In this document: piece after piece, positions 14,703-27,300 of the stretch
Position numbering within the stretch: the stretch's first letter is position 1
Layout of the letters: every line of letters begins with the position of its first letter
Assembly (NCBI RefSeq): GCF_964204645.1
Contig: NC_134027.1
Location: 3,708,485 to 3,772,484 of the forward strand
Reading direction: 5' to 3'
DNA length: 64,000 nucleotides
Source of the DNA: Tubulanus polymorphus
Lineage: Eukaryota > Nemertea > Palaeonemertea > Tubulaniformes > Tubulanidae
The notes under the pieces: generated by a model
Database searches by the model: none
Told to the model about the DNA's origin: nothing
The model's input: only the letters and a program-made list of their open reading frames with translations
Translations under genes and position numbers: made by a program

Positions 14703-14864
14703 CCTGTTGGGAACGTATTCGCCTGTGTTTTGCGACGCGTTATACCTTCACAGATATTCATTTTTCTACACTTATCGGCGAGGACTCAATATATTTCCCG
14801 GCTGATTATCCATTTATGCGAAAACATTTTGATTTTATATCGCGACCAGATCATAAAGTTCTCC
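14703..14864 (+). CDS. Probable internal coding exon, unidentified protein
   Basis: A 162-nt segment is bounded by acceptor tttccag and donor gtgagt. Read with one base carried in from the previous exon, it is open throughout (about 53 codons, phase 1 to phase 1). It gives a gene-like peptide rich in W, Y, D, H and F that contains CWERIRLCF, GEDSIYFPADYPF and SRPDHKVL. A second frame is also open and hydrophobic, but its composition looks less like protein. The FPADYPF...F.SR.DHKV run faintly resembles the ubiquitin-conjugating fold pattern, but it lacks the usual proline pair and I would not call it that. Neighbouring exons were not found, so the gene presumably has long introns. Coding status is inferred from composition and splice sites only. 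Confidence 0.45.
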
Positions 14865-17800
14865 GTGAGTTGATTCTATAATTTCATACGGTGTAATTTT
14901 GTAGACAGAAATATACTACCCTGGGGTATATGCTGTGACATGATAACATTAGGCGAGTTGAATGGTGCATGTGGATTCCAGTGATAGAGAGTTTTTAGCA
15001 CGAAATATACGAAGCTTTAAAAACGAGCTATTGCCCGGCATTTTCTACTGAATCAGTGATCAATTCTATCATGGTCATCAGTAAAATATACGACAGTATT
15101 TATTTTCATTATCAGCTGAAATCGTTTTAGGAATCACCCCGTTTCTCCGTTTATTCGATAGATGACAGTTTTATTTTCTGGAGATATTTGATCCCCGTGA
15201 ACAAGAGTGAATTGATAAGGTATTGGTCATTCTGATTGCGGCCTACCGTTGATATATGATAAGCAGTGGGCAACTTGCAGCATTCCCCAATCGTCGCCAA
15301 CCAAGAATAAAGTTAGATGATAAAAATGTAGATCTATCGTGGTGTCGGGTGTCATGCTCGGTAACCCGATATTCTTCGCACTGATCAGGTTAGGGTAATT
15401 ACGCCGAGGATGTTACGGAGGAATACCCCGTGGAGGCAACCGAAGTGCTTGAACGATTTGATACGCCAACTTCAGAGCAGTATTACTCTTTACTTAACAG
15501 CTTAGCGAATACTTGGAGTGTTCACCACCGAACTGACAAGATGTGGCGTCCAACTGCACGAGGGTCACTAAGCTCACAAAGGTTGGCGCTAGAAATATCT
15601 TCTGACTACACTGGAATACGATAAATGTGCCTTGATTTAGTAATGAATTAATGCACGAGATCAAAAATTTCCATTAAAGGTGGAATTTAAAGTAAATTTA
15701 AGTAAATACCGGAGAGGCGATAGTTGATCAGATGCGTCATATTTTCTTTGCCACTGGCAATTTGCGAAGCGCGAAACTACGCGTGGTATGTCAAGACTAC
15801 TGTGTCAGTTGAATATCGCTAATCCGGGTAATCCTCCGTCTAGGGGCTTAATGTATTTTTCCAACATTGAAACGAGTTTCATTCACGCTACCGCTTGGCC
15901 TTGATGAAAGAAAATAAACGATTTGGTTGACAAATTTTTATGTTCATTACATAACGTGTATGTCGTTGAACGTCGTGAGACTTAGAATGACTATTTTACG
16001 TAGATGAAGTTTGAATTTGAAGCGATCGAGGAAAAATAATAATTTTTCAAATTGAAAGATCGAATGATAGTGCCAAATCTTTGGTTCCTAGTTACTGTAT
16101 ACCTTTCACGGCGAAACTAGATGCCTTCGATATTGATAGTACGACGAGATCTTCGACAAAAGAATGATGACGATGGCAGTTATAGCGTTGTTCATCAAAG
16201 GAGTGACGTTTATGTGCAGCTATCAATCCTTTAAACCACATCATACCCAGTTTAGCGAGTGCTAAGCAGTTATTGTGTTGTCAATCAATCCACTAGACAT
16301 TTCCGTAAGACTTATCGCCTGTGTACAGAACCATTAAAACATACAGGTCAGTATCTAATTAGTACAGGAACATATTAGATTTAGACATAATATCGTCGGG
16401 TTTCAGTATTCAGAGGTTTATTTTCTCGATGCTAGCTGTTCTAAGTTTTTTTTTCTGTTCGAATGAAGCGGCCTGCGGTATGTGTAAATGCATACTGCTC
16501 GGCGCGAGTAATTTCCGATAAAAAATCTGACTGCTTTTCATCGATTCCATTGACTTACAGTTTACTTCTCGCGATCCAAGCCGATAAGTGCCATTTACGA
16601 AGAATCTGTTATACGCGTATGGCATCTGTAACTTTATTTTCCCAAATGCATGTATAATTCGCGCAATTCTGCGCATTTATAGTACAATTAGTTAACGATT
16701 CAGATTAACTTAAGAACGCGAAATGCTGTGGTTCTTCTGTTCTTGACGCGTACTTATGGTGTAAACCTTGACCCACGACAGTTGGCCGCAAATTATATGC
16801 AATAGCTTGGCTGTCGTCGAGTGGTAAGATTGCCGATCTGAGAGATGCTTACGCTATTTGCGATTTGCGTCTATTGACAGTCATGACCGATCGGGAATAA
16901 ACCGACGAGTACGACCACTACCAGACATGACACGGATCTATTTTTTTTTTCAGGGCACAAGGAAATCCCAGAAGAATGACATCCGATATGCCAGTGAGCC
17001 GACGAATCGTTCACGACATCTTTTAGCGAGCTCTCTATGAAATCGTATACGCAGACTTTTGGACTTACGGAAGTCTTTCTTCTGTAATTATGTACCTGTA
17101 TGCCGAGACCATCGCTTTCCCGGATGATACAGCCAACCAATCCCAACAAATTTAAAAGGTCTCCTGGAGTGATTTTCAATTATCCACGAGGAAAGACGTA
17201 ACCGTTTTTCAATTAGGATTAGATGCTGTTTATATAAGATTAGTTAGAGGAAACAATGTGACGTTATGAGGGTCACGTAAAAAACGAAGAGACAGCAATT
17301 GACAGCAAAGTATAATTTCCTAAACAACGACAATCTCGAGGTTATAAGGACACGCGTGCACCCCTTTGACTTAGGCAAATGCTTAACGCAAACTTTCACA
17401 TTTTTGTGCTTTCTGGAACATACACAATCGAAAGAATAACTCATTAAGTTATGAAACCTACAAATAACTACACATTTTCCGTCGTAGTATTTCAGCTTAT
17501 CTGTTTATAGATGATGAACGAAAAGTCATAAGAGCGCCGCCGTGACTCGAACCATTTCGTGACTACTTCGGATCCGAGCGAGAAATCTCATCCATCATCA
17601 GAACTCAAACGATCGGGTATTTAATGATGATAAAATACCGGTGTCCATCAATTCTGATCGAAGGAATATTTTAATCACAATAAACCATCGGGGATGAAGT
17701 CGTCAATTTTAGCACAAGCGGCACAACTCATAACCCGTCTGATTATAATTAAACTGTCAACGTAAACAAATGACCCTCCACAAAATGCGTGCTCTTGTTC

Positions 17801-18081
17801 ACAAGACGAATATCACTGACAAATTCTACCACATCACGGTTCATAACTGAATCTCAATGTCTTTCACGTGACGACGCCATATTGCCGTCCGTGACAGTAT
17901 TCATTGTTCATATTTGTTATATGTTTATTGTATTGGTATTCCGGTATATTTGTATCATATTGTATAACGCTACGTATCATCGGAACATGAGTTATTGAAT
18001 TGACCTTCAGTTTTGTAAGTTCATCAAGTCAGGGCGAAGTTCGGTCGTCGGGTTGAGTCGACTATTTGTGAACTAAGTGAA
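14865..18081. other. Non-coding stretch with weak exon-like signals
   Basis: At 15370-15624 the sequence is somewhat less AT-rich and contains a 64-codon open frame beginning with GTG that I do not recognise. At about 16953 a strong acceptor (long T-run then cag) precedes a short open segment with a gtgagc donor 40 nt later. Neither is convincing. Near 16808 and 17545 there are tRNA promoter-like strings but no tRNA fold. The rest shows nothing recognisable. Confidence 0.3.
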
Positions 18082-18385
18082 ACCGAATATCAGTTAGTCG
18101 TAACTACAATTGGAGAATAGCGAGCATCTGTAGACCAGACCAGATGGGCAAAATTAGGTTTTTATAGCTAGTCGACCAGTGGTCGGAACTAATAACCGAA
18201 CGCACTATAGTTTGGTCGTAACACAATTCGGAGTCAGCCATCATGAAACTAGGTGCGATATACAGCGACCCGTGCTGAATCCCGTGGTCGACCAGTTACG
18301 GAACATAGTTCCGACTAACTGACATCCGGTTCAATGTTAGTTCGATCATAGTCGACTAACTCCGAGGATCGCCATGGCTGACAGT
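18082..18385. repeat. Diverged tandem repeat, about three units of 113-131 bp
   Basis: Three successive blocks start near 18082, 18195 and 18326. Each runs through a pattern like ACCGAA...AGTT.GTCGTAAC.ACAATT.GGAG..T.GC.ATCATG, with GTCGACCAGT in the spacers. Short inverted ends AAGTTCGGT (about 18038) and ACCGAACTT (about 18396) bracket the array, so the whole may be a decayed MITE. Copies are strongly diverged and were aligned by eye. Confidence 0.5.
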
Positions 18386-18399
18386 GCTGGTAAAACCGA

Positions 18400-20925
18400 A
18401 CTTTAGTGCATCCGATCACTAATTACAAAATTAGTAAAACATTCATCGACTAAATTACAAAAAAGGAAGTTCGCTCTGACTGGTGGTCAAACAAACGATT
18501 ACGTCGCGTGACTGCTGTCCACTGGCGCTGAAGTGGATTCAGTAGTAATTATCAAACTCCTCTCTGGTTGGTGATTAGCTTGACCGTTTTGGTTCTTTTT
18601 TTCTTCGAATCATTTAAAAGTGTATTCAGTCGCGGGTAATAAAGCGAATTTATCGTCGAGTTCGAGAAGCCTATTCTCTCCGCAATATCGGTTGTCACCA
18701 AACATCCTATAATTGACTTTTATAGGGGCCATTAATCTTATCCGGACACGCGTCGCTAGTATACGTTGAATGGGTAAAAGTGTCATTGTTCACACATGCC
18801 TAATCCGTACGAATGACGATTATACTTTCTATTTCGAATCCAAAACAAAACTAAAGGCGCTACATATGATGAGATGATGGCTCGTTTTCTAATTGTTTCA
18901 TTTGAATACGTTATGTTTTTATTATTCATCGCTCTAACTACTTTCATCGCATGTTTATTTAAAGACTTGATACGCAAAAAGCTCGCAATATAATTGATAA
19001 ATTCCCGTATCCCGAGGACATGGTTTCTTAATATACGAATACCAATGTAAAATGTGTTGCAGAAATATGCAGATTGTGCAGTGACAAATTCCATACACGC
19101 ACAAGGCCAGCTAAAACAGCCATATGACATTCGTGCTCACGGCATTAATCAACTTGGCTCGTAAAAAAAACTTGCCCATTTGAATTTTAAATTCGGAGCT
19201 GTGTGATGTTTTTCAAAAATTGTGGCTTTCCCATGTTAACTTTTATTGAAAAAGGGAAACCTAATTAGTAGCCGACGTGAGGCATTTCGTGTTACAAGAT
19301 GGAATTTGAATGGTGTTGGATCATTTTCAGAGCATCTGGAGTCATTATAGAACAAGATGACCAGTAAAAGATTATTTACAAATGTTTTGTGTACATTTCT
19401 TAAGAACCAGGCTCCATTCGGTTCACAGAAATGAGTTTAAAAAAATCGAAATTGAAAAACAGTACCTACAGTAAACGCATGAAATAGGAGGTCCCCCCAA
19501 GCCTCCCCAATCCGCCTTCGGTTTTAATATTCACCATAAGCCTTCAGACGCGCATTGGTTTCATACGTTTTCGCAGACACCCAACAGCATCGGTGTAAAT
19601 GATTATCAAATTTTGGATTATCCGTATTATTTTCGGCGAAGATGTTAATTCTATTAGGAACCGAAACACGTGTTGTTGAGCGATTAGGTTTATCGTGACC
19701 ACGGAAATCTCTTGGGTAAGATTTCCGTTAATGAAAATCACTAAAGTGAAAATAACACAAATCACGCGTGAAAATTCGCACGATCTTATATCCAACCAAC
19801 GACAATACGACAGTATCAAACAAAAAGTGTCGATATCTTAGAAGGAATACATTATTGAACTACGATGCAACAGGCTGTTTTCTCAGTAGTGTATGGCAAT
19901 GTGTTTAGAAATTGTTCCTACAATTTAGATCTTTTAAACTGCGTAACTAAAGTAATAAAAAAACTACATTTCTCACAATACGTGTGTACATGATAAGAGG
20001 AAGAACCTTTGGATTTAAAGAATTTATCACGAGTTATTCTGATTTAGGCATTTAACTTCGGATCTATTGCTTTTGATTGTGGAATGGCTTCTTTTAGAAT
20101 ATAGAATGTACAGGAACAGGCCACTGAAATGAATTCGAAAAAAAATTATGATCTAGATTGTAAGTGTTTGATGTCTGAGGGTTATGGATACAGCGGACAG
20201 GTTGTGGTAGTATCGCCGGTTACAGGATTAGATATATTTGATTCTTGAAATCATCCGAGATCCTGAATACATCGTCACATCGCCGACGTAGTCTAGGACA
20301 CGTCAACTTCTCGGAAATGATTATCAGTTAACACGTTTTAAACTGAGTGAATAAATTCACGACACGCGGTTGACGGTTAGCGATGATTAATTTACTGAGT
20401 GTAAAACAACAAGAGCCACTAACAAGCGAGCGACACGACTTAATGGATGATCTTTGTAGCTATACCGGATGCAAGAATATGTCACCGGTATCCATCATAT
20501 CGCATATCGTGTCATCTAAGGTTGATAAATGGAGATATAGTCGGCAGTAACGTTTCATTATCAGATGAATACGTATTATAGAAAAACAAATCTGGAAGTC
20601 GGGCATAAACATTCCTGATTATCTCGGTCTATTCCAGATCATCCGGAGAGGCAAAACAGAACCGCCATCGTCGCTTCTACAAATTCTCTATTTCGCCACC
20701 TATCTTTATTTCCGCTTAGACTTCACCGGAAGCTCCACGAAACAACTGTCAGAAAGCGAGCCATTGCATAGAAAATTTAGTTGATGCATGTAATTGATTT
20801 AAGCATAAATGTACGGCTGTATCGCTTCATGATATCTCCGATAAGCGAGAACCGTGAAATTGGTAAACATGTAATTATGCCAGGTTTTTCCATTCGAACA
20901 TTCAGAGATTTCTGTTCTTACAAAT
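18400..20925. other. No supported gene
   Basis: Open frames here are under about 115 codons, show no recognisable motif, and lie in ordinary AT-rich sequence. I see no repeat or RNA gene. Confidence 0.4.
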
Positions 20926-21089
20926 AGCCTCACGATGATTCGCAATGAGTTTTGGTCAAGCATGGCCGAAGGGATTGGACCTCAAACGCAAGAGAAGAGA
21001 TTCCGATATAGAATCCTCGCAAGGGTGGCAGCCTATGAGATCGAGGTCCGAGGTCCCCTGGCACGCACGCACGCGACGCACGCACACCA
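20926..21089 (+). other. Unidentified open segment ending in a GCAC microsatellite
   Basis: A good acceptor (ctgttcttacaaatag) precedes an open frame containing MAEGIG and RILARVAAYEIEVRGP, starting ATG at 20935. The segment is richer in G and C than its surroundings and runs into a (GCAC)n tract at 21061-21089. No donor of quality follows and the protein is not recognised. It may be an exon, a transposon scrap or chance. Confidence 0.2.
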
Positions 21090-21355
21090 CATACATAAAC
21101 AAATACGTTTGGTTCAGTTTGAAATTCGAGTTGATTTTTAATAATGCGTCTTATTTATCTTAATCAATTATACATTAAGCATCATTATATTAAAACTGTT
21201 CATCGTGATATATAATCTTTACATGTCTCACTTATATTCTATATAAGTACGATTATTCTTATTGAATATTAAGATGCGTAGGCCTGTAACAAAATCAAAT
21301 TGAACAGCACGCTTCTCGGAGGCGAAAACGTATTGTATCAAAACGAATCAAATCC

Positions 21356-22742
21356 TTATGTAGATATATCTAATTCCAAGGGGAAGTATTCTGGTCGTTT
21401 GATTAATTCTCGAGCTATTTCAGTGCACTTGTTCACCGCAGCTGAAAAAGTCAATGAACAATGTAGTATATAGAGGTATCATCGGTGTAGAATATAGCGG
21501 AAGATGGTATATAAATGTATACTGACCGTCCCGATTTTCGGCGCTCTCCACAATGAAACCCACGACGCTTCCACTGCCATCAACATCGGTCAATTGTTCT
21601 CCAGGCTGAACAGTGATGAACACGTTCGAATACCTTTTAACGGCTGCGAAATCAATCAGATTATCGACTTTATCGGTAGCATACGCTGACAAAATGAAAC
21701 ATATTCCGCATTTTCCATTTGAAGTCGGGGTTTTTGGTGTGATTCCTCGACTAATATTGATTAAAGCCTCCAATGAGTCGCCGTTATTCAAACAGCGTCG
21801 GTAAACTGGTACCATGCAGCTAGTCATGCGATGGTTCATTTCGGTTATTTTATGACTTCCATCCGCCATAACAAATACTTCTAAATCGAAAAACTGGTTG
21901 TCGAATCCCGTGTTAATTATGCGTTGACCTATCGTATCAAATGTTTCCCAAATAGAATTTTGGATTTCATCTGATAAACGTGATGGGAACACGTTGCATG
22001 CGACAGTTTTTGGTTTTGTTTTCCAATGCACAGAATCGCATAATGCCCAATGAATTATTTTTCCTCCTGCGACTAATCCTTCAGCACCTACCATACTTTC
22101 ATAATTGACACACGATTCTACAATCACTGCGTCCTCTAGGGCGGGATCACTAGCGTTACTCAGGAAAACATTATTAAAACGCATCCACTCGAGCTCTACT
22201 TGAATTTCTGACTTGAAATAGTTCATGATACTTTCTGTATCGATATTAGCATCGTTAATTCTCGTAACGCCTCGTGAATAACTGCCACAAATCGGTTTCA
22301 TGATCGCTGGAAAACCGATCTGATTTAGCAAAGCGTCGATATCTTTCGATTCAGCTTCATATTTGAGCATCCCGTATTCAACGCCTCCTTGTTCCATCAT
22401 AAGCGTTTTTCGAGCGTGATATTTATGGTAAGCCATCGCGAGAGATTTTACCTTCGGACCGGGTATATGTGGCAAGCGATCACAGATTGCAGCACCGATC
22501 ATAGCTGATTCATCCCTCATTCCTAAAACACCGATGATATTTTCCTTCGTAACGATTTCAATGCATCTCTCCGTAAAATCGAGTATATTCTCATTAGAAA
22601 ACTTCACTAGATGGAATATCTGAAACAGTTCCTTTACCTCTTGTCTTAATCCTGGGAAAATAATTCTTGCAATAACTTCATCCGTTGACGAATGACAAAT
22701 TACTGCAACCTTCAATTTGTTAGAACTTTTATCGACGTTCAT
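21356..22742 (-). CDS. ATP-grasp carboxylate-amine ligase-like protein (two exons)
   Basis: Predicted 433 aa from join of complement 22742-21527 and 21441-21356, with an 85-bp GT-AG intron. ATP-grasp enzymes activate a carboxylate as acyl-phosphate and ligate it to an amine. The layout resembles the amino-acid ligase and carnosine synthase branch, but the substrate cannot be told. Visible parts: an N-terminal alpha/beta domain (residues 11-100, with GMRDES at 74-79), a K-x-x-x-R linker (about 107-111), the ATP lysine in FPAIMKP (K149), a Ser/Gly loop CGSYSRGV (152-159), and Mg-binding acidic residues in FDLEVF (E288) and the EMNHR motif (E301, N303, R305). The start is the ATG at 22742. Without splicing the frame would run through the intron to 21420. 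The splice is supported by the same intron position in the broken copy at 23951-24038. No signal peptide is seen, so it is probably cytosolic. Confidence 0.85.
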
Positions 22743-22926
22743 CTTCGACGTTGTGCAATGGCGAAACGAGCCTCCAGTTGCTTCAAGGCGGACAGGAATG
22801 CTGAACTCATCGAACGCGTTCGATCATGTGACCAAAAGTAATGGTAATTGTTCAGTTTGAACTTTATATGCCCTATAGAACGAGAACACTAATCTACGTG
22901 TACTCAACGAGGCTTTCGCTATTGTA

Positions 22927-23414
22927 GTATGGTTGCTGATTCGGGCCATGTTTAAGAATTTTTATGTCCGGCTAAAGCAACGATAAAAAAATTTTCACGT
23001 TGGCCCGTTTTTTGGTTTTCTCGCGCGAGAATTCAAAATTTTGGTTTTCTCGCGCGAGAAAACTAAACATTTTGGTTTGAACATTTTTTCTGACTGGCCA
23101 GAAGCTGGATAAAATTTTCTTACAATGGCCCATTTGGCTGATTCGGGCCATACTAAAATATTTTCTGTACGGCTAGAGTAACGATAAAAAAATATTCACA
23201 TTGGCCCGTTTTTTCGGTTTTCTTGCGCGAGAATTCAAAACATTTGGTTTTCTCGCGCGAGAATTCAAAAAGTTTGGTTTTCTCGCGCGAGAAAACCGAA
23301 TGTTTTGAATTCTCGCGCGAGAAAACCGAAAAAACGGGCCAATGTGAAAATTTTTTTATCGTTACTCTAGCCGTACAGAAAATTTTTTAGTATGGCCCGA
23401 ATCAGCCACCATAC
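22927..23414. mobile_element. Foldback (MITE-like) element with nested palindrome and TA flanks
   Basis: The outer ends are inverted copies: GTATGGTTGCTGATTCGGGCC on the left and its near-complement ending CCATAC on the right. Both are bounded by TA (22925-22926 and 23415-23416), the target duplication expected of Tc1/mariner-type elements. Inside, 23136-23262 and 23281-23407 form 127-bp near-perfect inverted arms around an 18-nt loop. The left third (22933-23100) is a second, diverged copy of the same arm. The core repeats the 12-bp palindrome TCTCGCGCGAGA six times, one of them imperfect. There is no coding capacity, so it would depend on a transposase elsewhere. It starts about 185 bp upstream of the ATP-grasp gene's start codon. 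Confidence 0.85.
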
Positions 23415-23575
23415 TATTGTGCTTTTATCAGTTCTTGACCCAGTTACCCGAGGTCAGTCTTTGATCGTCGAAGTAGTTTTTCCTGGTGATAATACTTGAA
23501 CTTGAATACTATCAGTGATGAAAGGTCAGCATCAGAATTCTTTGAATTATTCCCCATTGGTGATAAACAGTACAG

Positions 23576-24136
23576 TATTTCCGTATTAAAGATGCAAGTA
23601 TTTGTTATGGCGGATGGAAGTCATAAGATAACCGAAATGAACCATCGCATTATTAGCTGCATGGTACCACTTATACCGACGCTGTTTGAATAACGGCGAC
23701 TCATTGGAGGCTTTGATCAATATTAGTCGAGGAATCACACCAAAAACCCAACCTTCAAATGTAAAATGTGGAATATGCTATATTTTGACGGCGTATACTT
23801 CGGATGAAGTCAAGAATCTGATTGACTTTGAAGCTGTTAGAAAGCACGCTAACGTCCTTATTTTTAGTGAACCAGAGGAACAAGTCAACAGTGTTGACGG
23901 TAGTGGGATCGCTTTAGGTATCATCGAGTGCTTCGCTGAGAATAGAGAAGGTCTAGTATTAAACCTAATTTTGTAAATACCTCTGATAATGTCTGCTTGA
24001 ATTTGAAAATTAAGTTTTTTTTTTTAATTTTCTTTCAGCGGTACTCAAGAAATGTACAGGAATTGCCCGCGAGATAATAAAACTACCAGAATATTTTCCC
24101 TGGGAGTTAGAAGTCCCTGCACTTTACACTCAGTGA
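23576..24136 (+). pseudogene. Broken 3'-terminal copy of the ATP-grasp gene
   Basis: From about 23587 the plus strand encodes a close match to residues 288 to the end of the minus-strand gene at 21356-22742, including VFVMADGSHKITEMNHR. An extra base just after the CMVP residues (about 23667) shifts the frame, and the rest continues in frame from 23686 (NNGDSLEALINISRG). The intron (23951-24038, 88 bp, gtctag to cag) sits at the same codon position. The final exon 24039-24136 gives A-V-L-K-K-C...E-Y-F-P and ends in TGA. The first two-thirds of the gene, including the ATP lysine, is absent and there is no ATG start. Keeping the intron rules out a retrocopy. It is a genomic inverted duplication. 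Protein-level divergence suggests it is not very recent. Confidence 0.8.
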
Positions 24137-24267
24137 GAGACACCCACACGTCAACTGGATGATACATACGATAAGAATTCACTTCTTTCTGTAGTCTGCA
24201 TCATGGAAAGTATTTATCTGCAATATTGACTGCGTTCATTGAATTTCAAGTTTAATCGCTCTGAAGC

Positions 24268-24302
24268 TTTAATTTGATAACCATTTAATTTGATAACCAT
24301 TT
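24268..24302. repeat. 16-bp tandem duplication
   Basis: The unit TTTAATTTGATAACCA occurs twice in direct succession, followed by TTT. It is simple local duplication without visible role. Confidence 0.8.
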
Positions 24303-27300
24303 AAGTTAACAAAAAATGTGAAAACGCTATGGTGCTGTACTGCTTAGGAGTAAGCGTTACATGGTTTTCTTTATGAATGAGTTCAACGATCATGGGAGAC
24401 GACTGTGAAACAATGTTCGACATTCACACTTATCAGTATCGACAATCGAGTTACAATTGACATTGGCTTAATATCTTCCAAAAAATATATTTGCATAGAG
24501 GAAGTGCATAGAAATCCAAGATGTATATGATTTTAGTAAATATTGGAGTAAATGTTAAGTTTTTTTGGTGATATTGTTTAGGAAAACGCAATATCTCCCG
24601 TATGCATGTATATGTAAGCTTATTGATAAAAACAGTCAAATAAGCAAGCTCCCCACGAAACGTCACAGTAACGAAATAAACCCTGGGTCGAATGTCATAT
24701 TTACCAGAATACGAATTGCATTACACGGACCGCTCGAACTATTTGTATATACTGCCACTGATGAAATAATGTTAGTACGTGACAAATCACGGATGGCAGT
24801 GAGAGAGGTAATCAAGACGTAGGTAGGTAAGGCCTATTCTAGCAGCGGCAATGGCCAACGAATGCGTACCGGTACGTTATTTGAACGAGCCCATTTCCAT
24901 CGGCAAAAATGAACCAGGAAAAATAAACTTATACATCTAAAAAGGAAGAGAGACTGTTTGATGCCTTTACTTAACGCAAATATAGGAGACATTTCTGCTT
25001 TGAAGATAATATTCAATGGAAGGGATTATAGTGCGCAATGACGAATGCTTGCAGTGGACCATATGACACGAATCTATTACGAATATTACACCAAATTCAA
25101 ATTCAAAACAACCTGAATGGTCTTTAATGTTAGCAAAGACATTATTGGATTGACAATTCAATATAGTAGACAAAACTATCTGTCAGAATTGAAAATTACG
25201 TTTAAAGCTGTTAGTAGTTGAATCTGAGAGGAGTTATATTTTATGAAATAAATTTGGCTGGAAAGTGGAAAAGTAATTATCACGAGAATTACAAGAGGGT
25301 TTCTGACCCTAAAAACAGCTCACTCAATAGAAATTAGGCTAACAATGATATGCGTGTGGGGGAATTATTCATTTTCAAATTCCCGAGGCTGTCGCAAAAC
25401 CGATACCACGGAGCTGTTAACGTATGGCATGATCTAAACAAATGTTCGAATCGTGACAGAAATCTCTCCCTATTGTCTTGAAATAAAACCTAACTTAACT
25501 AAAGTATCACATTTTTACGAAGTAGAAACACTACAGAATGATGAACCTTTCGTTGCTTGTAAATCTCGGTTAGAGAGATCATCAAAGAGAGATCATCATT
25601 CAGATAATCAAAACCACAACAGCAAAAGCAATAAGAATCTTATTTTCAAACGAGTGAAAGTCTGCAACAATAGACTTAGTTAACTCATTGGCAAATGAGA
25701 TATTTGTTGCTTTCTCTATGCGATAGAATGGAATTCAATATTCAGTATCTTCAGAATAATGTACATGTAATTGTTTTATTGCGAGTACGATTATCTTGTT
25801 TCTCCGGTTTGGAGAGGTCTGTAGTTTTAAGTGACGATTATTCAACGCTAGTGTCCAGAAACTGTGAGGCAATACCACCATGATCACGTACAGGTATTAT
25901 GTGTATATCGGATTAGTAATGGTTGTTGTCTGAAAGAAATTCCACTAATGGCTGACCCTTGATGCTTTTTATGGAGGCTGGAGCACTTGCGTGATGATAT
26001 ATACATGGTGATAAATACATATACGTATCGTAAGGTATTTTATTATATTACGTACATATCCATATTGAAGTGATATAACCACGATTCTGACCTGTCGGAA
26101 AAGTCATTCCCGATAGACACGAATATGGTCGACTAACCAGTCCTCGTGCATTCAGCTGCGCCGAATTGAGGGTTTCTCGTCACGATTTTCTGGGAAGCCA
26201 ACGATAATTACGCCATGACTATGTTCTCCAAAGAAGTTCTTATCTCGGGGCCAAGTGCGATTACCTACAGATGGTTTTGTCGGAGCACACGGATTATGAA
26301 TCATAGGATTGACACTTGGGTGTGTCTGAATGAACTAACGTAATTTTGTGATATTAGTGTTATATGTTACCTAATTAATGTCGAGTTATACCATTCTATT
26401 TTCATATGAATAACTAAGGTCAATTAATTATGAGATTTTTAACAAAATTTTTACAAAATATACAGCAAAATACATTATTGTATTGACAATTCAATAAAGT
26501 TGATATTTTAGGACAAACGAGTAACATGGAAATCAAATAAAAACATGACAGTATAATGGAGCAAAAAGAAAACATATAGGCTATGGGCATATATTTTCCG
26601 ATGACGAATACTTTTGATAAAAGAAATAGTGTTTACGTATTCATCATATACGTTGTTTTAATAGAAAGGTGTTGATATATTCTGAGGTTGATTCGATAGC
26701 GTAACGTTGAATCAAATAGACGCGTCGCCGTCTCATAATAATAATTATAATCTAATTGTTTAATAAACCGAAGTGTAATATTAAAACTTAGTTGTTTTAT
26801 GGCTGATGATTGAAGTCAACTCGAGTGGAATCATCCACCGAATGTTGCATTGGTTGCTGTGGGCGCTATCCGCGGAATGAATAATTTTCATTTTGCATGT
26901 TTCTGCGAAATGCCTTCAGCCATTCACCCGCAGATATAATCATAAATAAATAAATAATCGGAGCTATAAAAATGATATACAATCTCCGACATTACGTAAC
27001 CAGGAAGCAAGTAAATGAATGAATCGATATAGCGCTTTCTTCGAATGAAAGTGTCCTATTTTATAATTGGGATCGGTATCAGAATTAAAATGTCCGATCC
27101 ACAGAAATTGCTTCCATTTGAACACGATGTTTAAGTTGACAGTAGTTAATGCGGCCTGATCGTAGTCAATCTTTAACTTTGGAAAGGTTCGATCGCCGTC
27201 GACAGCCACAATACGATGTAAGCAGAAATGGGAATCCATCAACATTTCCACAGAAAAAATCCGTAGTCTCAGTTAAAAAACGCTGCCGTTTCACGAGCAA

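Noticed and set aside
16801-16880. tRNA-like start (GTCGAGTGGTAAGATTGCC)
   Set aside because: No T-arm or matching acceptor strand follows.
21420-21526. Continuous C-terminus of the ATP-grasp protein through the intron
   Set aside because: The broken copy shows a splice at the same position, and the spliced exon 21441-21356 gives a matching C-terminus.
23496-23586. Additional N-terminal exon for the ATP-grasp copy
   Set aside because: It begins with TTG and shows no similarity to the parent gene. Homology starts only at about 23576-23587.
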